Shown here in pieces: positions 28,696 through 35,674 of a stretch of DNA of 42,210 nt. The stretch covers positions 1 to 42,210 of IMG/VR virus record IMGVR_UViG_3300022542_000836. One strand, 5' to 3'. How positions within the stretch are numbered: position 1 is the stretch's first letter; each line of letters opens with the position of its first letter. Position numbers and translations under genes: made by a program. The notes beneath the pieces are model-generated. The model saw only the letters and a list, made by a program, of their open reading frames with translations. It was not told where the DNA came from and searched no databases. Source of the stretch: a virus.

Positions 28696-29745
28696 ATGCC
28701 GATAGGACATTGGAATAGCCTTACCGAAGCTCAAAGGTTAACCGAGTCCCAGCTTATCCCTGGTGTCATTGAGGAGGATATTAAGAGGAATAACCTGCTT
28801 GATAGGCTTCCTGTAGCTCAGGCTAGGGGTAAGACCATTAAGTGGAATAGAGAGGTAGCCAGTCTGGAGTCCGATGTAAAGAACATAGACATTGGTGAGC
28901 AGTTATCTTGGTCAGCTAGTGTGACCTATGACCCGCAGGAAGTAGCATTGAAGAGGTGCTATGTCCAGCGGGTTCTTGATAACTTTCTCCCCGATGTTTA
29001 TGGAACCATCAACGACTATGAGGCTCAGATGCTATGGGAGATGAAGAAAGGTATTGTGAGGAAACTAGGTGATAAAATCATCTACGATGACCTCACCTAT
29101 GGTGCTGATACCACCAAGGAGTTTGATGGTCTCCATGCTCTAGCAGCGGTGCAGACTGGAACCAGCTTGGATATAGATAATGCCGAAGCTGGACTCTCCC
29201 TTGACAATCTGAGGAAGATGATAGATGCCATGAAACATGGTTGTGATATCCTCCTATTCCCCTTTGAAATTGCTCGTAGGATGGATGAGTTATACCAGGA
29301 GCGTGGTCTGTCCTATGCAGCCGACTATTCTGGAGCCACCACCATGTATAACCTAATGGGTTCCATCACTGTTGGCTGGGATGAAGCTGGCAAGCGGGTC
29401 ATGTTCTTTGATGGTATCCCCATCGTAAGGACTGACTTCTTGGTAGCTGAAAACCAGAATGTTGGTGATGGTAGCAACCTCAGAGCTAAATACACCGCTG
29501 ATGACAGACAATACTCCGTGTTCGGCATCAAATTCGGAGATGTCTTTAATGGTGAACCTGGGTTAATGCTTGGTTTCGGTAATACCCAAATGCTAGGACA
29601 GTTCTACAAGCTGGTTACCTTTGACGAGCTTGAGGACTATGATGCTGGTGGTATTAGGCTGGTTAATTATAGTGCGCTGCTCCTTGGGAGCAAACTAAGC
29701 CTAGGTCGCATCTTTGATATTGAGGATGCTGCCTGTACCGCCTAA
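28696..29745 (+). CDS. Major capsid protein (349 residues)
   Basis: N-terminal LTEAQRLTESQLIPGVIEED, IKRNNLLDRLPVAQARGKTI, KWNREVAS is the N-arm and E-loop region of an HK97-fold capsid protein of the non-cleaved type. It continues with ANxY/DYEAQMLWEMKKGIVRKL, LDNLRKMIDAMKHGCDILLF (spine helix), and a C-terminal P/A-domain with QYSVFGIKFGDVFNGEPGLM. Size 349 is normal. It follows the scaffold at a 12-nt gap with AAGGAGGTAG. Confidence 0.85.
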   Translation: MPIGHWNSLTEAQRLTESQLIPGVIEEDIKRNNLLDRLPVAQARGKTIKWNREVASLESDVKNIDIGEQLSWSASVTYDPQEVALKRCYVQRVLDNFLPDVYGTINDYEAQMLWEMKKGIVRKLGDKIIYDDLTYGADTTKEFDGLHALAAVQTGTSLDIDNAEAGLSLDNLRKMIDAMKHGCDILLFPFEIARRMDELYQERGLSYAADYSGATTMYNLMGSITVGWDEAGKRVMFFDGIPIVRTDFLVAENQNVGDGSNLRAKYTADDRQYSVFGIKFGDVFNGEPGLMLGFGNTQMLGQFYKLVTFDELEDYDAGGIRLVNYSALLLGSKLSLGRIFDIEDAACTA

Positions 29746-29770
29746 GAGTAAGTAAAGAAGGAGGGATGAT

Positions 29771-30376
29771 ATGACTGAGTTTTATTCCAAGGTTATGTCA
29801 ACGGATGGTAGCGACACTATTGAGGCTGACCATGTTGAGATAAACACCGAGAATGACCAGAAAAATGTCCGCATCAATAGCAGGGACTACACCAGAACCA
29901 GTGGCGACCAAACTGCTGTCCAAGTTAAGCCTAATATGTCGGTAACAGGAACTGGTGGCATCACTGGCATTGAGGTTTCACCTAGGTTTGCTGATGGTTG
30001 TGCTGGCTCCAAGCTAGTAGGTATCATGTCCAACCCAGACCTAAAAGGGACTACTGGTGATTTGTCTAGTGCTATGAGGTGCTATGAAGGTAAATTGGAA
30101 TCAGCTAGTGGTTCTACCAGAACCGTGGCTGAGGCTTATGTCCTCCACTGTATGCAAGCACTTCACGGGACTGTTACCACTGGTCCTTATGCAATCTGTG
30201 TAGATGCTGGTGGAGGTAATGTAGCTTGGGCTGGTTTTGCTAAGTTACCTGATGATTCTCAAATAGCAAATGATGAGGATACTGGTGCTGCCAATACCAT
30301 AACTGGTTATGTTAAGGTGATGGTTGGCTCAGCAGTTAGGTATATCTACTTATATACTCTAATACCTAGCGGATAA
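29771..30376 (+). CDS. Capsid-adjacent decoration/fibre protein, paralog A (201 residues)
   Basis: Directly after the capsid gene. Beta-rich: NVRINSRDYTRTSGDQTAVQ, GITGIEVSPRFADGCAGSKL, VGIMSNPDLKG, SSAMRCYEGKLESASGSTRT, VAEAYVLHCMQALHGTVTTG. The same series occurs almost unchanged in the C-terminal 180 residues of the gene at 34653-35444, so the two are clear paralogs. It probably sits on the virion surface as a head decoration or head fibre, by position. One motif copy (29793-29801) lies inside its coding part, possibly by chance. Confidence 0.7.
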   Translation: MTEFYSKVMSTDGSDTIEADHVEINTENDQKNVRINSRDYTRTSGDQTAVQVKPNMSVTGTGGITGIEVSPRFADGCAGSKLVGIMSNPDLKGTTGDLSSAMRCYEGKLESASGSTRTVAEAYVLHCMQALHGTVTTGPYAICVDAGGGNVAWAGFAKLPDDSQIANDEDTGAANTITGYVKVMVGSAVRYIYLYTLIPSG

Positions 30377-30385
30377 ACCTAAATC

Positions 30386-30413
30386 CATAAGGGGGAGGTA
30401 ATACTACCTTATG
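30386..30413 (+). promoter_or_regulatory. Hairpin over ribosome site and start codon of the coiled-coil gene
   Basis: CATAAGG (30386-30392) is complementary to CCTTATG (30407-30413), which contains the start codon at 30411-30413. The loop holds the ribosome site GGGGAGG. An inner pairing AGGTA/TACCT is an alternative. Either fold would limit translation initiation until opened. Confidence 0.4.
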
Positions 30414-30596
30414 AAACAACTAACGCAGAACACCCTCAAACAGGATAGATTAAAGTTTGAGACCCTGTTAGGAGAGCAGCGACAACTCCTAGCTAATGCT
30501 CAGACCACCATCCTGCGAATTGAGGGTGTTCTTACTTATATCAACCAAAACATAGAGTTTATGGAGAAACCACCAGAGGAGAAGCAAAATGGCTGA
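30411..30596 (+). CDS. Coiled-coil small protein, paralog A (61 residues)
   Basis: MKQLTQNTLKQDRLKFETLL, GEQRQLLANAQTTILRIEGV, LTYINQNIEFMEK. Continuous heptad-like helix with GVLTYINQ near its end. A similar short coiled-coil protein (35453-35674, with GVIQYLQG) follows the paralogous surface protein, so the pair looks duplicated. Role unknown, probably structural. Confidence 0.6.
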   Translation: MKQLTQNTLKQDRLKFETLLGEQRQLLANAQTTILRIEGVLTYINQNIEFMEKPPEEKQNG

Positions 30597-30801
30597 ACAA
30601 ACGATGCAAATAACCTTTGCTTGGGAAAATGGTGTAGAGTTTAAGATGGATACCAAACTCAACGATGATGACAAAATCACCGTTATCAAAGTTGAGGAGA
30701 ACGGTGATATAGCCAATTTGTGGTCTGGTATCCAATCTATCTGTGAGAAAACCGTTACCCGCCATTTGGATATAATAGGTGGAGTGATGAAAGGAGATTA
30801 G
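30589..30801 (+). CDS. Hypothetical protein (70 residues)
   Basis: MAEQTMQITFAWENGVEFKM, DTKLNDDDKITVIKVEENGD, then a helix (SGIQSICEKTVTRHLDIIG). Small alpha/beta protein; overlaps the coiled-coil gene by 8 nt. Function unknown; head-to-tail region. Confidence 0.6.
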   Translation: MAEQTMQITFAWENGVEFKMDTKLNDDDKITVIKVEENGDIANLWSGIQSICEKTVTRHLDIIGGVMKGD

Positions 30802-30803
30802 TT

Positions 30804-31019
30804 ATGAGTCCTTTACCAGTTCAGAATCTAACCACAGCAAGTTCGGATGAGGCGGTTAAGGAAGCTGTCAGCTTGTCCATAGAGCAATGTATGAGTGAGC
30901 CTACTCCAGCAGGTATGACCCAATCTGAGAGGAGAGCGCAATGTGCAGCTATAGCTTACCAGTATGCTAGGGATAGAACAGGCAAAGCTCTAAGTCCTCA
31001 TCCATTGAGAAGGAAATGA
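30804..31019 (+). CDS. Small phage structural-region protein (71 residues)
   Basis: Helical, with CMSEPTPAGMTQSERRAQCA and AIAYQYARDRTGKALS. The M-T-x-S/Q-E/Q-R-A-x-C-A-A-I-A-Y pattern recurs near capsid genes in many phages and next to capsid maturation modules. No catalytic residues visible. Stop followed by the next frame. Confidence 0.6.
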   Translation: MSPLPVQNLTTASSDEAVKEAVSLSIEQCMSEPTPAGMTQSERRAQCAAIAYQYARDRTGKALSPHPLRRK

Positions 31020-31045
31020 GCTTTTGCTCTAGGAGGTATGCAACC

Positions 31046-31357
31046 ATGATAATGAGACATATTGCTAGGGAGCAGCTAACTGTTACCAATGCGGTTAAAA
31101 CCCTAACCGTAGCTACCATAGTTTCCAATGTCATATATGCGGATATTCAGGTTCTTACTGAGGATGTTAGAGTTACCTTTGATGGTTCTACTGCTCCAGT
31201 CAAGGATACCACAGGAACTATTTGGTTTCATGGAGAAGCTACCTATCTTGGTATCTATAGACATTGGGGAGTTGAGAACCTGAAAAACCTAAAGTTTATC
31301 AGGGATGCTGGTAGTGATTCTACCTTGATAGTGGATTATTGGGGTAGACCCAGCTAG
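31046..31357 (+). CDS. Hypothetical beta-rich protein (103 residues)
   Basis: I chose the ATG at 31046 because AGGAGGT (31031-31037) stands 8 nt before it; an ATG at 31016 in frame is overlapped by the preceding gene and lacks that site. The product MIMRHIAREQLTVTNAVKTL, TVATIVSNVIYADIQVLTED, VRVTFDGSTAPVKDTTGTIW is strand-rich like small virion proteins that dress the head-tail interface; its terminus GSDSTLIVDYWGRPS is a strand pair. Function unknown. Confidence 0.6.
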   Translation: MIMRHIAREQLTVTNAVKTLTVATIVSNVIYADIQVLTEDVRVTFDGSTAPVKDTTGTIWFHGEATYLGIYRHWGVENLKNLKFIRDAGSDSTLIVDYWGRPS

Positions 31358-31360
31358 GAG

Positions 31361-31444
31361 ATGTTGGTTCTGGAGATGTTAGGTATATTGCTCATCATAA
31401 TACATATCCTTGCTATAGGGTGGGGAGTAAAGCACATAGTTTGA
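31361..31444 (+). CDS. 27-residue membrane peptide
   Basis: MLVLEMLGILLIIIHILAIG then WGVKHIV, a single membrane span with a short basic end. A GGAG site stands about 4 nt before the ATG, closer than ideal. It lies in the late region, so a small lysis-type peptide is one option; this is inference. Confidence 0.4.
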   Translation: MLVLEMLGILLIIIHILAIGWGVKHIV

Positions 31445-31452
31445 GGAATGAG

Positions 31453-31662
31453 ATGGCTGTAGAAAGGTTAATTATAGCTCAACACGCTGAAGGTATAGCT
31501 GTAGGTATAAGAGTGTCTAATGACCAGTTTGTGCCTATACTAACCTTCAAGACCTGGGATATGTTCAGGGAGTTTGCTACTTCCTTGAGGGAGTATTATG
31601 AGATGAATAACCCAATCCCAGAGGATGTTGTGAAGGCATTTGAGGAGGGAAATGAAAAATAG
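31453..31662 (+). CDS. Hypothetical protein (69 residues)
   Basis: Start chosen at ATG 31453 (MAVERLIIAQHAEGIAVGIR), with GAGGA about 8 nt upstream; a longer frame to 31420 overlaps the membrane peptide. The C-terminus is helical (WDMFREFATSLREYYEMNNP). Unknown function. Confidence 0.55.
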   Translation: MAVERLIIAQHAEGIAVGIRVSNDQFVPILTFKTWDMFREFATSLREYYEMNNPIPEDVVKAFEEGNEK

Positions 31663-31834
31663 TATTTCCCGTATTCCACACTACATAGTTGAAGGTCTAT
31701 CAGTTATTGCTATAACCATTATTACCGTTGCTTATATGACAGTTGGTTGTTATGAGACTCCTGTTATCCTAGCAGCCATAGGAGCAATAACTGGAATAGC
31801 TGCTTGGGACATCCATAAGAGGAATAAACCATGA
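31652..31834 (+). CDS. Two-helix membrane protein (60 residues)
   Basis: Start at ATG 31652 behind GAGGAGGG. Segment 1 (YIVEGLSVIAITIITVAYMT) and segment 2 (PVILAAIGAITGIAAWDI) span the membrane with a short loop VGCYET, and the tail HKRNKP is basic. Size, two spans and late position make it a second holin candidate. Overlaps both neighbours by 4 to 11 nt. Confidence 0.5.
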   Translation: MKNSISRIPHYIVEGLSVIAITIITVAYMTVGCYETPVILAAIGAITGIAAWDIHKRNKP

Positions 31835-32853
31835 GAGACATCAGTTCCACCCAGAAAGCTGCACAGGAATCAACCTCAGCAACCCCTTATATTTTTGTGA
31901 GGATTGATAGTGCCAATTACTCCTCCAACACTGGCAAGCTGTTAGGGATAGAACACCATGAGTTACAATACTCCAGTGATGCTGTTATTATCCTAAGAAA
32001 CGATGACCGCTCTTTGGATGATGTTGACCTAGTGGGTCAGGATGTTGGTGTAGGTTATGGACATGTAACCAGCGTTGGGAATGAATATGAAGATATGACT
32101 TCTAGGATGTATGTGAAATCCCAACATTTCCATTCCTTTGAAGGTAAGTGTATCTGTGTCCTACAGTGTGAGGGGGTATGGGATGTCCTAAGAGAAAAGA
32201 GAGCTATTCTCCTTGCTGACCCACCTAGCTATGATGTTGTTTATGATAGAACCAAAACCATTTATGAGTTAATTAAAATGCTACTAGCTTCCTGCGATTA
32301 TGACCTTGACCCTCTAGGAGACCAGGATGATGGTATCATCAATGATTTCAAACCTTACTTTGAGCTAAACTACTTCCCTTATGAAAATATTGCCTCCATC
32401 ATATATAGGTTGATACAGATGACCAAATGTTTCATCAGAGCAAAGTCTGTTGGAGATTTCAAAATTATCTACCCACATGAGGATGATGATGTAGATGAGA
32501 AGTATTATTCCCGCAAAGCTCATTTCTTCCATGAATATACAGAGAAGAAGAACCTTCTAATTCCTAACAAAGTGGCTGTTTATGGTAACAGAGATGAAAC
32601 TGGGATACCTTGGGAAAACCCTGTTGTTGGCACTGCTGAGGATGCCGACCAAATTGCTAAATATGATGCAGGAGAAATCCTTTGGACTTTTCCTGCTCCT
32701 ACTATCCTTACTGAAGAGGATGCTACCAACCGAGCGGCAGCCATATTAGCTAGGTTCAAAGGTGAAACTTTAGCTGGGAGGTTGGTAGTCCCGCATGATG
32801 CTAGGGTAGAGCTTTATGATAGGGTTAGGATATATGACAGTAGGGGAACATAG
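31831..32853 (+). CDS. Tail hub / knob protein, C-terminus apparently split (340 residues)
   Basis: Strand-rich N-terminus with YIFVRIDSANYSSNTGKLLG, HHELQYSSDAVIILRNDDRS, LDDVDLVGQDVGVGYGHVTS, the first hub domain. An alpha/beta centre (TIYELIKMLLASCDYDLDPL, NIASIIYRLIQMTKCFIRAK) and ATNRAAAILARFKGETLAGR with VELYDRVRIYDSRGT follow. These are the elements of phage tail hub / baseplate-type proteins binding fibre and tail tip. The product stops right after YDSRGT, where I would expect another 40-60 residues. A matching continuation occurs near the end of the next gene (see findings). Confidence 0.6.
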   Translation: MRDISSTQKAAQESTSATPYIFVRIDSANYSSNTGKLLGIEHHELQYSSDAVIILRNDDRSLDDVDLVGQDVGVGYGHVTSVGNEYEDMTSRMYVKSQHFHSFEGKCICVLQCEGVWDVLREKRAILLADPPSYDVVYDRTKTIYELIKMLLASCDYDLDPLGDQDDGIINDFKPYFELNYFPYENIASIIYRLIQMTKCFIRAKSVGDFKIIYPHEDDDVDEKYYSRKAHFFHEYTEKKNLLIPNKVAVYGNRDETGIPWENPVVGTAEDADQIAKYDAGEILWTFPAPTILTEEDATNRAAAILARFKGETLAGRLVVPHDARVELYDRVRIYDSRGT

Positions 32854-32855
32854 GT

Positions 32856-34409
32856 ATGGGAAATTCAATAATATTTGGTCATTCACCTACCACCGCTGTA
32901 AATAATTCTTATACTTGGCTTTTTGGTGGTTGGGAGTGGTCGCATTTGGTAGCTGCTGGACAACGAGTTCAAGTTATTACAACTCCAGGCTGTTTGGAGA
33001 ACCTACTCGTTTATCTACCAGATGCTCCTGGGGTTGGGGAATCCTGCCAGCTTATCCTTCAGGTAAATGGTGTTGATACAGCCTTAACAGTTACCATAGC
33101 TGGAACAGATACAATAGGTTTTAACCTAACAGATGTTGTTTCAGTTGTTGCGGGTGATACCGTTGGGCTTTTATGTTTAAGGACTGGTGGGCTTCCCTAT
33201 CCAAGTTGGGCGTTGATATTTGAGGCAACCAATGTTAAGGAGAGTTTGATACTTGGTTCAAATCTTACTGCAACTGGTGGAAGCAGATATTCACCAATTT
33301 CAACCGCAGGTAGCTATCCCGCCACTGCTGAAGCGGATGCCATACAAATTTGTCCGACTTCTGGGGTTATCAAAAACCTCTACATTAACCTTTCGTCAGA
33401 CCCAGGTAGCTCTTCTGCCAAAGGCTATACTTTTACCTTGAGGAAGAACATAGTAGATACAGCTTTAACAGTTACTCTGTTATACCAAAACCGAACTGGA
33501 AATGACACCACCCATGAAGTTTCGGTGGTTGCTGGGGATAGACTTTGCTTGGTTATGACTCCAGTAGGGGGAACAAGTTGGGCTTCCAATGTGCGTTTTG
33601 GTATGACATTCCTAGCTGATACCGACGGTGAAAATATTTTGTTTGGTGGTGATAGCACTCCTCTACATACAACGGCGACCGAATGGAACGAGCTTGTTAG
33701 TCACTATAGAGGTGGCAATTGGACAGGAAGTGAAATAGCACATGATACGGTAGCCATTGTTTGTACCTTGGAAAAGTTGTATGTTTACCTTGATAACCCA
33801 CCTGGTGCTGGCAAATCTTATACCTTTACGGTGAGGAAAAATTATGTTGATACAGATTTGACTGTTACTATAAGTGACTCGTCTACTACAGGAAGCGATA
33901 CCACCCATACCGTTTCAATTTCCGCTTGGGATATGCTTACTCTACAATGTGTACCGTCTGGAACACCTACTGGTGCGGAAGCTAAATGGGGTCTTGTTTG
34001 TTCTTCCGCTCTTGGGGTGGTTTATCCTGACCCTTCGGAAGCTACAATCAGAGTTACAGGTTTAATCCACCGCTGGTTTCCAGGAACCTACACCCTAGAA
34101 ATAACCTTAGGAGCAATAACTACTGAGTTTGGCTTACCATGGTGGTCTAAAGAACCTGCTCCACCAATACCACCAGATGAGCCTTCTCCACCTCCAACTC
34201 CTGTTGAACCTGACTACCCAACATTGGTTCCATGCCATCACGGAGATGTTATGACATATATGGGTAATACCTGGCGATGTATAGCTGGGACATGGGTTAT
34301 TGTAAGCGAAACAGGTGAACCAGGCACCACATGTGTTGAGGGAACATGGACAACCATAAATGGTAGACCTTATGTTTGTAAGAATGGTATGTGGCAATAT
34401 ATGCCTTAG
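32856..34409 (+). CDS. Triple-repeat adhesin with proline-rich stalk (517 residues)
   Basis: Three tandem domains of about 128 residues: 1-126, 127-255 and 256-387. Each repeats the pattern F/LG..., strand, L-Y-x-L-x-x-x-P-G-x-x-x-S-Y-T-F-T, V-D-T-A/D-L-T-V-T-I and V-S-V-V-A-G-D. Examples are NGVDTALTVTIAGTDTIG, NIVDTALTVTLLYQNRTG and NYVDTDLTVTISDSSTTG. This fits jelly-roll receptor-binding modules. Residues 388-433 (VVYPDPSEATIRVTGLIHRW, FPGTYTLEITLGAITTEFG) resemble a hub C-terminus. Then comes a stalk (APPIPPDEPSPPPTPVEPDY) and a Cys-containing tip (CHHGDVMTYMGNTWRCIAGT). The gene follows the hub by 2 nt in a different frame. Confidence 0.7.
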   Translation: MGNSIIFGHSPTTAVNNSYTWLFGGWEWSHLVAAGQRVQVITTPGCLENLLVYLPDAPGVGESCQLILQVNGVDTALTVTIAGTDTIGFNLTDVVSVVAGDTVGLLCLRTGGLPYPSWALIFEATNVKESLILGSNLTATGGSRYSPISTAGSYPATAEADAIQICPTSGVIKNLYINLSSDPGSSSAKGYTFTLRKNIVDTALTVTLLYQNRTGNDTTHEVSVVAGDRLCLVMTPVGGTSWASNVRFGMTFLADTDGENILFGGDSTPLHTTATEWNELVSHYRGGNWTGSEIAHDTVAIVCTLEKLYVYLDNPPGAGKSYTFTVRKNYVDTDLTVTISDSSTTGSDTTHTVSISAWDMLTLQCVPSGTPTGAEAKWGLVCSSALGVVYPDPSEATIRVTGLIHRWFPGTYTLEITLGAITTEFGLPWWSKEPAPPIPPDEPSPPPTPVEPDYPTLVPCHHGDVMTYMGNTWRCIAGTWVIVSETGEPGTTCVEGTWTTINGRPYVCKNGMWQYMP

Positions 34410-34423
34410 GAGCTTAATGGATA

Positions 34424-34639
34424 ATGAAAAAGAATCCTAGACCAGATAGTGAATGGTACACAGACCTAGACACTAGGAGCTTATTTATTGCTAGAGGAGC
34501 AATTAAACATTGGATGTTAGCTCCTGGTCATGCATTGCCAGTTGGTATATATGGCACCCACAAGTATGGCAGGTGTCGGTATGGGGCTAGAATAGGGATT
34601 TATGGTTATGACAAATATGGGTCATGTAGTTATGCTTAA
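34424..34639 (+). CDS. Small protein with Gly-Tyr repeats (71 residues)
   Basis: N-terminal part MKKNPRPDSEWYTDLDTRSL, FIARGAIKHWMLAPGHALPV, then GIYGTHKYGRCRYGARIGIY and GYDKYGSCSYA: the unit GIYGxxKYGxCxYG occurs twice. Such Tyr-Gly repeats occur at the ends of several phage fibre or knob proteins and may form a short beta-stack. No good ribosome site; probably coupled to the upstream gene. Confidence 0.55.
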   Translation: MKKNPRPDSEWYTDLDTRSLFIARGAIKHWMLAPGHALPVGIYGTHKYGRCRYGARIGIYGYDKYGSCSYA

Positions 34640-34652
34640 AAGGAGGTATCAG

Positions 34653-35444
34653 ATGTTCAATAGATTATGGAGCTTAATCAAGGAAATCCACTACGACCAA
34701 CGAGGGGGGACTGGAACTGCTGTAGCTACGGATGAAACCATCACCGCAGCTAAAATGAACCTGAAGCTGGAGGACTATGACCTGATAGACGACCAAGAAT
34801 TGCTATTTGGGACAGGAGATGATGTCAAGGCAACATTTGATGGAACCAAACTTCTTATCACCATAGCTTCCCAGCTAGACTTCATCCTGACTGGTGGACA
34901 TTGGTGTATGCAGACCTTAGAGGATACCAAGAACATCCGTCTAAACAGTAGGGATTATGTAGCAACCAGTGGGGATGTTTGTGCTGTCCAAACTAAACCT
35001 AATATATCTGTAGGTGGAACCACTGGTGTTGTTGGTATAGAGTCCATGCCTAGATTTGCCAGTGGTATAGCTGGTAGTAAGCTGGTAGGTATTATGTCCA
35101 ATCCTATCCTGAAAGGTGCTGCTGGCGGTAACCTTAGTAGTGCCATGAGGTGTTACGAAGGCAAATTGGAAAGCGACAGTGGTTCCACAAGGACTGTAGC
35201 GGAAGCCTTCGTTATCCATGCCATGCAAGCCTTACATGGAACAGTTACCGATGGACCTTGGGTTCTAGCTGTGGACGCAGCAGGTGGAAATGTTGAATGG
35301 GCAGGGTTGATGAAATTGGTTGATAATGGTGGAGCAATAGCTGACTTGGCATCTGCGGTTACCACAGTTGTAGGAGCCATTAAGGTCAAGATAGGTGCTC
35401 AGGTAGGCTATATACCAGTTTATACCAGCTATACCGCTTCATAG
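34653..35444 (+). CDS. Fibre/decoration protein, paralog B with extra N-terminal domain (263 residues)
   Basis: Start chosen at ATG 34653 after AAAGGAGGTATC. Residues 1-75: MFNRLWSLIKEIHYDQRGGT, then AATDETITAAKMNL-type helix and DDQELLFGTGDDVKATFDGT, a beta block common in fibre shafts. From about residue 90 it runs parallel to the protein at 29771-30376 (NIRLNSRDYVATSGDVCAVQ, GVVGIESMPRFASGIAGSKL, AMRCYEGKLESDSGSTRTVA). The shared domain probably forms the same trimer or tip; the extra domain could be the attachment site to the tail. Followed by a short coiled-coil gene, as the other copy is. Confidence 0.7.
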   Translation: MFNRLWSLIKEIHYDQRGGTGTAVATDETITAAKMNLKLEDYDLIDDQELLFGTGDDVKATFDGTKLLITIASQLDFILTGGHWCMQTLEDTKNIRLNSRDYVATSGDVCAVQTKPNISVGGTTGVVGIESMPRFASGIAGSKLVGIMSNPILKGAAGGNLSSAMRCYEGKLESDSGSTRTVAEAFVIHAMQALHGTVTDGPWVLAVDAAGGNVEWAGLMKLVDNGGAIADLASAVTTVVGAIKVKIGAQVGYIPVYTSYTAS

Positions 35445-35452
35445 GAGGAATC

Positions 35453-35674
35453 ATGGAGATAGATGTTCAAATGGAAATAGAGAAACAGGTGAGTGAGGTT
35501 AATCTCCTTAACAGCCAGATACAGCAAATCCAACAGCAAAGGGAAGCTGTGTTACAGGAATTGTTTAGGAGACAAGGTGTTATACAATACCTACAAGGAC
35601 TAGGGAATGGCGAAGCACCTGCTGATGACCCTGTGGTAGTAACAATTAAGGGAGGCTTTGATGAACCTGACTGA
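35453..35674 (+). CDS. Coiled-coil small protein, paralog B (73 residues)
   Basis: MEIDVQMEIEKQVSEVNLLN, SQIQQIQQQREAVLQELFRR, QGVIQYLQGLGNGEAPADDP. Long Gln-rich helix ending in GVIQYLQGL, comparable with GVLTYINQ in 30411-30596. With the upstream gene it makes the second copy of a two-gene unit. AGGAGGAATC precedes the ATG. Confidence 0.6.
   Translation: MEIDVQMEIEKQVSEVNLLNSQIQQIQQQREAVLQELFRRQGVIQYLQGLGNGEAPADDPVVVTIKGGFDEPD

Noticed and set aside
34602-34652. Start of paralog B at 34602
   Set aside because: AAAGGAGGTATC at 34639-34650 clearly serves the ATG at 34653.
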